Below the pieces are notes generated by a model, which did not search any database, was not told the DNA's origin, and saw only the letters and a program-made list of their open reading frames with translations. This document shows, piece by piece, positions 57,834 to 64,000 of a stretch of 64,000 nt of DNA (position 1 is its first letter; each line of letters opens with the position of its first letter). The translations under genes and the position numbers were made by a program. Origin of the DNA: Ensifer oleiphilus (lineage in GTDB: Bacteria > Pseudomonadota > Alphaproteobacteria > Rhizobiales > Rhizobiaceae). The DNA lies in the NCBI RefSeq assembly GCF_013371465.1, contig NZ_JABWDU010000007.1:292446-356445 (forward strand). Direction: 5' to 3'.

Positions 57834-58794
57834 CAACGAACCTCTGGTCCGGGTCGATAGCCTGAGCGTGCACTTCCCGGTGCGCAACGGCCTCTTCGGC
57901 CGCAGCAAGCGGACACTGCGCGCCGTCAACGAGCTGAGCCTGACGTTGAACAAGGGCGAGTGCCTGTCGATCGTCGGCGAATCCGGTTGCGGCAAGTCGA
58001 CGCTCGCGCTGTCGATCCTTGGGCTGCAGGAGCCGACGTCGGGAGAGATCTTCTTCGAGGGACGATCGATCACCGGCAAGACGCGCCCCTCGCGGCTTGA
58101 GCGCGCCGGCATGGCGCAGATGGTGTTTCAGGACCCCTACGCGTCGCTCAATCCGCGTCAGACGATCTACACCTCGCTTGCCGCACCGCTCAGATTGCAT
58201 GGCGTTTCCGACCGCAAGGAGATTGCGCAGCGCATCGAAAGCATGATGCAGCTCGTCGGATTGAAACCGGAGCAGGCCAAGCGTTTCCCGCATGAGTTTT
58301 CCGGCGGCCAGCGCCAGCGCATAGGCATCGCCCGGGCGCTGATCCTCAATCCCAAGGTCGTGGTGCTGGACGAGCCGGTGTCGGCACTCGACGTCTCCAT
58401 CCGGGCCCAGATCATCAACCTGCTGCTTGAGCTCAAGGAGCGGCTGGATCTGTCCTACATCATGATCAGCCACGACCTGAGCGTGGTCGAACATATGAGC
58501 GACCGCGTGGCGGTGATGTATTTCGGCCAGATCGTTGAGACCGGCAGTTGGGATCGGGTTTTCAGCGATCCGCAGCACCCCTATACGCGCCGTCTCATCG
58601 GCGCCATTCTCGACCCGGTCACCGAACTGACGGGCCAAAGCCCGGTGAATACGCGCGCGATGCCGGAACCGCCGGCGGGCTATGACTACTATCCCAGAGA
58701 GTTGGGGAAGCACGACGTCTACAGCCTGCCGCCCGCCTCGCACCTGGTTGCGCTGCGAGAGGATCACAGCGTTCGGCTGATCGCGCGGAACTGA
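57823..58794 (+). CDS. Peptide-type ABC ATPase (DppF-like)
   Basis: The 323-residue ATPase has Walker [14 protein letters not shown], signature FSGGQRQRIGIARAL and Walker B VVVLDEPVSALDV, then ISHDLSVVEHMSDRVAVMY. It lacks the full cysteine block of its partner. It completes a canonical five-gene binding protein-dependent transporter and is the last gene of the operon. Confidence 0.9.
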   Translation: MSNNNEPLVRVDSLSVHFPVRNGLFGRSKRTLRAVNELSLTLNKGECLSIVGESGCGKSTLALSILGLQEPTSGEIFFEGRSITGKTRPSRLERAGMAQMVFQDPYASLNPRQTIYTSLAAPLRLHGVSDRKEIAQRIESMMQLVGLKPEQAKRFPHEFSGGQRQRIGIARALILNPKVVVLDEPVSALDVSIRAQIINLLLELKERLDLSYIMISHDLSVVEHMSDRVAVMYFGQIVETGSWDRVFSDPQHPYTRRLIGAILDPVTELTGQSPVNTRAMPEPPAGYDYYPRELGKHDVYSLPPASHLVALREDHSVRLIARN

Positions 58795-59159
58795 GCCGGT
58801 TTTCACCGAAGGGCTGTGCCGCCGGGTGAAAGCAGTCCATATTCGTGCCAGCACGAAGAGCCGCAGATGCAGGTCCTTGGGGTGACGAGTTGATAGATCG
58901 CAGCCGAAGGCCGGCTTGAGGCCTCCGTCTACGGTGCGATTTCTGCCCGGAACATGGGCACGCCGGCGGCCAGGATGGCCGTGCGTTCTCCCAAACGCAG
59001 GAAACGGGTGGTGCATTTCCTGGTTCTCGCTCAAGCTGACCGGATGTCGCCACTCGTGAGAGCGGCGGCCGTCACGGCGATCGTGTCGCGCTCTGCGCGA
59101 TCCGGCCGCCCCATGGTCTCGCTTTCGGACGCAGACGCGATCCGGGGAACACTTCCGGC
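58795..59159. other. 365-bp intergenic region
   Basis: I see no gene, strong hairpin or promoter pair here. Open frames on both strands lack family resemblance. Confidence 0.5.
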
Positions 59160-59810
59160 ATGCAAACCAATCAGCGCCCGCTTCAGAACCGCGTCACGCC
59201 ATTCGGCGACATCGTCGCCATCGCGCAGCGCGGTCTGTTCACCGGCAACCGCGGCATCATCCACGATCCCACGACGAAGACCCTGCTTGGACGGCGGTGG
59301 TCGTCGAAGGCGTGGCTGATCTGCGTCTGCGACTACGGGGATCGGCGGCGGGACGTCATGGCCGGTCGAAGCTGGACCGAACTTTTCTTTCTCGACGAGG
59401 CGGTGGCGCTGGCTGCGGGCCATCGTCCCTGCTTCTTCTGCAGGCGGGAGGCGGCCCTTGGCTTCCGGGCCGCCTGGGCCGGCAGCTCAAAGGCATCGCC
59501 ATCGGCGGGCGAACTCGATGCGGTACTCCACAGTGAGAGACAGTCTCATGGACGCAAACGCATCCATGCGTTGCCGTCGCCGACCGCCGATCTGCCGGAT
59601 GGCACGATGGTCGTGGCATCCGGTCATGCATTCACCACCGCGTCCGGGCGCTGTTTTCGCTGGACCGAGGCCGGCTATCTCGCGTCGGAGCCCGGCATTG
59701 TCGCCGAGGGAATGCTGACACCGCCTTCGACCGTCAAGGCGCTCCGGGCGGGTTATCGCCCAATCCTGCATCCCGATATCGCCAACTTTCTTTCCGGAGC
59801 GACGTCATGA
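59160..59810 (+). CDS. Conserved-looking protein with a CxxC motif, coupled to AlkB
   Basis: This 216-residue protein is of unknown function. It has FGDIVAIAQRGLFTGNRGII near the N-terminus, then LGRRWSSKAWLICVC and GHRPCFFCRREAALGF, a CxxC with flanking His and Arg that could bind a metal. The C-terminal part includes DGTMVVASGHAFTTASGRCF and ILHPDIANFL. No signal peptide or membrane segment. The stop codon overlaps the alkB start (ATGA), so it is translated with AlkB and may take part in alkylation repair (inference). Confidence 0.75.
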   Translation: MQTNQRPLQNRVTPFGDIVAIAQRGLFTGNRGIIHDPTTKTLLGRRWSSKAWLICVCDYGDRRRDVMAGRSWTELFFLDEAVALAAGHRPCFFCRREAALGFRAAWAGSSKASPSAGELDAVLHSERQSHGRKRIHALPSPTADLPDGTMVVASGHAFTTASGRCFRWTEAGYLASEPGIVAEGMLTPPSTVKALRAGYRPILHPDIANFLSGATS

Positions 59811-60454
59811 ACGACCTTTTCGCCACGCTTGCCCTCGAGCCGGCACGCGAAACCTTGGCCGAAGGAGCAATGCTGCTTCGCGGCATCGTGCTGCCCTTCC
59901 AAGATCGGGTTCTGCCGGCATTGCGCGCGGTCATCGGGCAAGCGCCGTTCCGGCACATGGTGACACCGGGCGGGTACACGATGTCCGTCGCCATGAGCAA
60001 TTGCGGTGCTGCCGGTTGGGTCACGGACCGAAGCGGATATCGCTACGACAGGATCGACCCGGAAACCGGCAAGCCTTGGCCGGCGCTGCCGTCGTCCTTC
60101 CTCGATCTCGCCCTCGTCGCGGCGAAGGAGGCGGGCTACCCGAATTTCAGGCCCGATGCCTGCCTGATCAATCGGTACGAGCCCGGCGCAAAGCTTTCGC
60201 TTCATCAGGACAAGGACGAACGCGATTTCTCACACCCGATCGTTTCCGTGTCGCTCGGCCTTCCCGCAACGTTCCAGTTCGGCGGGCTGAACCGCACCGA
60301 CCCGATCCGCAAATACGCACTGCTTCACGGCGATGTCGCGGTCTGGGGCGGGCCGTCGCGCCTGTTCTATCACGGGGTTACCGAGTTGAAGGACGGCCAC
60401 CACGGGACCCTTGGGCGGATGCGCATCAACCTGACCTTCCGCGGCGCTTTCTGA
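59807..60454 (+). CDS. alkB: Alkylated DNA repair dioxygenase AlkB
   Basis: The 215-residue Fe(II)/2-oxoglutarate dioxygenase removes methyl groups from 1-methyladenine and 3-methylcytosine. Iron ligands are in LSLHQDKDERDF (H-x-D) and LFYHGVTEL (His). The 2-oxoglutarate and active-site arginines are in GRMRINLTFRGAF (RxNxTFR), and the substrate lid has MSVAMSNCGAAGWVTDRSGY. Length fits E. coli AlkB. It is coupled to the CxxC protein upstream. Confidence 0.95.
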   Translation: MNDLFATLALEPARETLAEGAMLLRGIVLPFQDRVLPALRAVIGQAPFRHMVTPGGYTMSVAMSNCGAAGWVTDRSGYRYDRIDPETGKPWPALPSSFLDLALVAAKEAGYPNFRPDACLINRYEPGAKLSLHQDKDERDFSHPIVSVSLGLPATFQFGGLNRTDPIRKYALLHGDVAVWGGPSRLFYHGVTELKDGHHGTLGRMRINLTFRGAF

Positions 60455-60563
60455 AGCTCGATCGACTACGTCCCATGCGGACGATCCTGCCGAAGAAATG
60501 CGGTGCAATCGGTGAACCAGAATCCGCCAAGGCAACACACCGACCTTACAAGGAGTCAGCTCA

Positions 60564-60638
60564 ATGAACCGAAGCGACGTCTATCGCAGGGGCATCGAAC
60601 GCAGGCACGCGCTCATCGCCAAGGAGGCAATGTTATGA
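60564..60638 (+). CDS. 24-residue small ORF coupled to the downstream oxygenase
   Basis: The ORF encodes a basic peptide of 24 residues (starts MNRSDVYRRGIERRHALI). AAGGAG is 8 bp upstream of its ATG, and its stop overlaps the oxygenase ATG at 60635 (ATGA). The ribosome site of the oxygenase (AAGGAGG, 60621-60627) lies inside it. It may be a real microprotein or a leader that couples translation. Confidence 0.45.
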   Translation: MNRSDVYRRGIERRHALIAKEAML

Positions 60639-61384
60639 ACCCCCATGTCACGACCGTTCTTTCGCATGCGACCGAGCGAACCGCGGAGGCGCGTGTCGCA
60701 GCCTATGATTGGCAGGCAATTTTCGGCGATTTGAACGGCTTCGGCTGTGGCGTCCTGGAAAAGCTTCTGTCCGCGGAGGAATGCCGGCGGCTCTCGGATC
60801 TCTACAGCCAGGAACAGCATTTCCGCAGCCATATCCATATGGCCAGGCACGGTTTCGGCAAGGGAGAGTATCGCTATTTCAGATATCCGCTGCCGGACTT
60901 GCTGGGTGGCCTTCGTAACGCACTTTACCCGCGCCTGGCCGAGATCGCCAATCAATGGAACGGCCGCATGGGGATCGAGGAACGATACCCGGCTGAGCAC
61001 GCTGAGTTCCTCTGCCAGTGTCATGACGCCGGCCAGACGCGGCCGACGCCGTTGCTGCTGCAATATGGTCCCGGCGATTTCAATTGTCTGCATCAGGATC
61101 TCTACGGCGATCTTGCCTTTCCGATCCAGGTGGCGATCCTTCTGTCAGAACCGGGGCAGGATTTCACCGGCGGAGAGTTCGTGCTGACGGAGCAGCGTCC
61201 GCGCATGCAAAGCCGGGTCGAAGTCGTTCCCCTTCGCCAGGGCGATGCGGTTGCCTTTGCGGTTCACAACCGGCCGGTGCAAGGCACGAAAGGCAACTAT
61301 CGCGTCAACCTTCGTCATGGCGTCAGCCGTGTGCGATCCGGCCTGCGCCACACCGCCGGCATCATCTTTCACGACGCAAAATAG
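60635..61384 (+). CDS. 2-oxoglutarate/Fe(II) oxygenase, prolyl-hydroxylase-like
   Basis: The 249-residue dioxygenase has the iron ligands H-x-D in FNCLHQDLYGDLAFP and a distal His in VAFAVHNRPVQGTKGNYRVN, followed by a 2-oxoglutarate arginine in NLRHGVSRV. VAILLSEPGQDFTGGEFVLT is the usual GGE-containing strand of the family. ATG 60635 has AAGGAGG 7 bp upstream. The substrate is unknown; its position behind alkB hints at a nucleic acid or protein repair role, but this is weak. Confidence 0.82.
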   Translation: MNPHVTTVLSHATERTAEARVAAYDWQAIFGDLNGFGCGVLEKLLSAEECRRLSDLYSQEQHFRSHIHMARHGFGKGEYRYFRYPLPDLLGGLRNALYPRLAEIANQWNGRMGIEERYPAEHAEFLCQCHDAGQTRPTPLLLQYGPGDFNCLHQDLYGDLAFPIQVAILLSEPGQDFTGGEFVLTEQRPRMQSRVEVVPLRQGDAVAFAVHNRPVQGTKGNYRVNLRHGVSRVRSGLRHTAGIIFHDAK

Positions 61385-61407
61385 CGCGGTTGCCACCGCC
61401 TCCTGTG

Positions 61408-61821
61408 TCAGTGCGCAAACAGACCGTCGAAATCGGCAAAACCCTTGACCTCGATCGGATTGCCGCTCGGATCGAGGAAGAACATTGTCCGCTGTTCGCC
61501 AGGCTCGCCTTCGAAACGCACCACCGGGGGGATATCGAAGTTGACGCCTTTTCGTTCGAGACGTTCGGCGAGTGCGAACCAATCCGCAAGGCGCAGCACC
61601 ACGCCCATATGCGGCATCAGCACGAGATGATTGCCGACCTTGCCGGTCCGCGTGACCGCAAAGGGCTCCCCCAGATGCAACGACAGCTGGTGGCCGAAGA
61701 AATCGAAATCGACCCAGGTGTCGGTGCTGCGCCCTTCCTCGCAGCCGAGCACGTCGCCGTAGAACCTGCGGGCGTCGTCGAGATCCTTCACGTGGTAGGC
61801 AAGATGGAAAAGCGACTTCAT
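61408..61821 (-). CDS. VOC-family protein (glyoxalase/dioxygenase fold)
   Basis: The 137-residue protein has the paired beta-alpha-beta units of the vicinal oxygen chelate fold. It begins MKSLFHLAYHVKDLDDARRF, with the metal-ligand His in the first unit, continues with FGHQLSLHLGEPF, and ends with RTMFFLDPSGNPIEVKGF, where the C-terminal Glu is a typical ligand. Function within the superfamily is open. It is divergent from the LysR gene at 61915. Confidence 0.85.
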   Translation of the reverse strand: MKSLFHLAYHVKDLDDARRFYGDVLGCEEGRSTDTWVDFDFFGHQLSLHLGEPFAVTRTGKVGNHLVLMPHMGVVLRLADWFALAERLERKGVNFDIPPVVRFEGEPGEQRTMFFLDPSGNPIEVKGFADFDGLFAH

Positions 61822-61914
61822 CTGTAACTCCTGTGTCTCCGGTTGACACAGGGATACCGACTTGAGAGGCTAAGAAAAACTATGTAATTCTTTCTCTGAG
61901 AATAAGGGTTTCCA

Positions 61915-62784
61915 TTGGATATTCGTTTCCTGCAAAGCTTGGTCGCCACTGTGGAAACGGGTTCCATTGCGGCGGCTGCGCGGCGGGAAAAATTGACGCC
62001 CGCCGCTGTCAGCCAGCGCATTCAATCGCTCGAACGCGCGCTCGGCTGCCTCTTGCTCTCCCGCGGCGCCCATTCCGCGCAACCGACGGAGGCCTGCCTT
62101 TCGCTATTGCCGCGGGCGCGCCTGCTGATACGGGAAGCGGAAAACCTCAGATATGACGCTGCGGGTGGCGGACTTGCCGCCGAGTTGAAGATCGGGGCGA
62201 TCTCGACGGTGCTGACGGGTGTTTTCCCCGAGGTTCTGGACGAACTCTCGCGCCAAGCGCCGAGTTTGAAATTGGTGCTGCGCCCCGGTTCGTCGTCGCA
62301 ACTCTACGAACAGCTGCTCGCGGGCGAGCTGGATGCCGCCGTGCTGGTCGAGCCGCCCTTCACACCGCCCAAAGGACTGACCGCCCGTGTCATCCGCCGC
62401 GAGCCGCTTGTTTTCATCAGCCGGGATGGGGTCGGCCCCGGCGACATTCCTGAGCGGATCCGCCAGGCGCCGTTCATCCGCTATGATCCGGGATCGTGGG
62501 GCGGACGGCTGTCGTCGCAATATCTCGCCGACGCCGGGCTTGATCCGGACATTCGTTGCGACATGGACGCTCTGGAGACCATCGCCATGCTCGTTGCCAA
62601 CGGGATGGGAAACTCGGTGGTGCCGGCCTGGCAAGGACTGCAGAGGAATGGCTTTCACCTGGCCGAGGTGCCCGATGCCGCCGCTTATGAACGCAGGATC
62701 GTGTTCCTGCATCAGAGCGTGCCGAGCCGGCCGACGCCGCTAGCGCTCTTGACGCAGGCTTTAACGCAGGGGTTTACCGGGTGA
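61915..62784 (+). CDS. LysR-family regulator (ArgP/IciA-like), divergent to the VOC gene
   Basis: This 289-residue LysR protein has a winged helix at about 2-60 (LQSLVATVETGSIAAAARRE, then TPAAVSQRIQSLERALGCLL) and a substrate-binding domain at about 90-285 (ELKIGAISTVLTGVFPEVLD and DMDALETIAMLVANGMGNSV). It begins with TTG at 61915. The divergent VOC gene 93 bp away is the likely target. Confidence 0.87.
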   Translation: MDIRFLQSLVATVETGSIAAAARREKLTPAAVSQRIQSLERALGCLLLSRGAHSAQPTEACLSLLPRARLLIREAENLRYDAAGGGLAAELKIGAISTVLTGVFPEVLDELSRQAPSLKLVLRPGSSSQLYEQLLAGELDAAVLVEPPFTPPKGLTARVIRREPLVFISRDGVGPGDIPERIRQAPFIRYDPGSWGGRLSSQYLADAGLDPDIRCDMDALETIAMLVANGMGNSVVPAWQGLQRNGFHLAEVPDAAAYERRIVFLHQSVPSRPTPLALLTQALTQGFTG

Positions 62785-62955
62785 GGGGCAGCCGTTTCGG
62801 CGACGGGGTGTCGGTTCGGCTGCGGGCATTGTTGGTGGCTGGGCATCGCGTCATGTGTGAACGCGACGCCCATTCGCCCAAGACATTTCCATAAAAATGT
62901 GAAGCCGGTCTTCAGGACATGCGCCAGGATCGACACAGTCCACGCCCGGAACGCC

Positions 62956-63201
62956 CTAGCTGAGCAGGAAGGTGGTTACCGGCACCTGAAGCGCGGCGGC
63001 GATCCGGCGAAGCTTGCCCGGATCGGCGTCGACGCCCTGCTCGATGTTGGTAATTTCGGCGTCGGTCAGCCCGCAGGTGAGCGCAAGTTCATCGACACTA
63101 TAGCCGATGGCCTGGCGCGAGCGTCTGACGGCGTGGCCGATATCGACATGGGCCGAAGCGCTGACGGTTGTGGCATCAAGATTGTTTAGTGAAACAGTCA
63201 T
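62956..63201 (-). CDS. Small XRE-type helix-turn-helix protein
   Basis: The 81-residue protein is a single XRE DNA-binding domain at about 22-80: GHAVRRSRQAIGYSVDELAL, TCGLTDAEITNIEQGVDADP and KLRRIAAALQVPVTTFL. The ATG at 63201 starts MTVSLNNLDATTVSAS. It is convergent with the LysR gene. No partner toxin or phage gene is nearby. Confidence 0.8.
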   Translation of the reverse strand: MTVSLNNLDATTVSASAHVDIGHAVRRSRQAIGYSVDELALTCGLTDAEITNIEQGVDADPGKLRRIAAALQVPVTTFLLS

Positions 63202-63940
63202 GAAGTGGTCCTTCGGTTTTGCGCGAAGAGGCTCTTCGCGTGAAGGCGGCATGCAGCCATGAAAACTCGGGCCAGAAAGGCGGCGTCGAGTGCAGTGCAA
63301 TATAAGTCCAAAAGATGGCAGCGCAAGGCTTGTCGGCAATGGCGGTCATCGCCCTTCTTCGATCGGCAACATCAGGGTCGTTGCGGAGCGACGACCTGGC
63401 GATCTTGTCCGCAGTGATCCTCGCCCGACCGACCGCGCCGATAAACCCGTCTCCCGTTGGCCTTGCCTGGAGACAGCTGGCCGGGGAGCGCGTCCGTAGT
63501 TCGTCGACGTGGACGCGCACGTTTTCGGAATAGCCGATCTGAACCCGTTATCATCTTCGAACCCATTCAGCGCACGTGGCGATGTGTATCGTTGATGAAG
63601 TGTTGGCCGGTTGACTGTATCCAGACGCAGGCCGGGATCGCTGTCATCGAACAGTATCCTCCAAGATTGCAGCCGCAGCCGCATTTCATGTCGTATTTGC
63701 GCCCTGGCGCCCGACGCCTGCACGCGCGCTGGCAACCGCGGGTCCGTTCGTCTCGGGTGCTTATGCCATTGGCGTTGTATGGACGGGTGACGATTTCGCT
63801 CCGGTTGCGGCCCCAATCCCGGAAATCCCGCATTTTCCGTCGAACGCATTTGCGCACCCCTGCCTGTTGATAACCCCGTTCGAATTTCGTTAGTATTTTC
63901 AGTTGGTTGTCGTTTCTTGGTCATTTTTTGAAATTGCCTG
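63202..63940. other. 739-bp non-coding region before an rRNA-like promoter
   Basis: No frame on either strand resembles a protein; the longer open frames are arginine- and proline-rich, typical of chance frames. The last 80 bases (about 63860-63940) are AT-rich, as expected for an upstream activating region of a strong promoter. Confidence 0.55.
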
Positions 63941-63970
63941 TTGACGTGTTCGAGGTGTGGGGTCTATAAG
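63941..63970 (+). promoter_or_regulatory. Strong promoter, probably of an rRNA operon beyond the right edge
   Basis: Consensus-like -35 TTGACG (63941-63946) and -10 TATAAG (63965-63970) are 18 bp apart, followed by a GC-rich discriminator and leader (CCCGATCACTGACGAGGG). The AT-rich upstream stretch resembles an UP element. This layout fits rhizobial rrn promoters. The 16S gene itself is outside the window. Confidence 0.6.
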
Positions 63971-64000
63971 CCCGATCACTGACGAGGGCGGCGGCGCTGC

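Noticed and set aside
63346..63924. A 192-codon minus-strand frame near the right edge
   Set aside because: The product is low-complexity and rich in Arg, Pro and Thr, with no recognisable domain; the frame reaches into the AT-rich upstream region of the rRNA-like promoter.

Overview
This 64 kb window is high-GC DNA with dense, short-spaced operons, typical of an alphaproteobacterium of the Rhizobiaceae (Agrobacterium/Rhizobium/Ensifer group). The main support is the oxidative galacturonate set (udh, gci, gli, kdgD with a TRAP transporter). Udh and Gci have lengths I recall for the characterised Agrobacterium enzymes (265 and 378 residues). No insertion sequence, phage gene, CRISPR array or tRNA was recognised. 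The last 60 bases look like the promoter of a ribosomal RNA operon, which suggests a chromosome or chromid.

Layout. 1-3.6 kb: edge of a flavin oxidoreductase gene, a glutathione S-transferase with a divergent LysR regulator, and a DUF817 membrane protein. 3.7-11.4 kb: D-galacturonate/galactarate uptake and oxidation (TRAP transporter, Gli, Gci, KdgD, FadR-type regulator, divergent Udh). 11.5-12.8 kb: diguanylate cyclase. 12.9-18.4 kb: FadR-type regulator and a furanose-type sugar ABC transporter like YtfQRT-YjfF. 18.6-30.3 kb: a D-apiose catabolic locus (ApnO, ABC transporter with a DUF2291 lipoprotein, ApsD, ApnL, FadR-type regulator, RuBisCO-like OiaX, kinase OiaK). Galacturonate, apiose and furanose sugars all occur in pectin, so the first 30 kb reads as a plant cell-wall sugar island.

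30.4-45.4 kb is the least understood part. Two paired cassettes (inositol-monophosphatase family plus dual-specificity-type phosphatase) flank a cytoplasmic metallophosphoesterase, a 98-residue HTH-only RpiR protein, a Na/Pi transporter with a PhoU-like tail, a LacI regulator and an AfuBC-like ABC transporter with three tandem paralogous binding proteins. A LacI-type operator sequence is repeated upstream of both arms. I infer a system that imports intact phosphorylated organic compounds, removes phosphate in the cytoplasm and moves the released phosphate.

45.5-51.1 kb: O6-alkylguanine repair (Ogt), GAF-histidine kinase, GGDEF-EAL protein, and a PhcB-like methyltransferase with an AT-rich start. 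51.5-58.8 kb: YtcJ-type amidohydrolase with a complete Dpp/Opp-type ABC transporter. 59.2-61.4 kb: AlkB with a CxxC partner protein, a 24-codon coupled ORF and a second 2-oxoglutarate oxygenase. 61.4-63.2 kb: VOC protein with divergent LysR, and a small XRE-type protein. 63.2-64.0 kb: non-coding DNA ending in the rRNA-like promoter.
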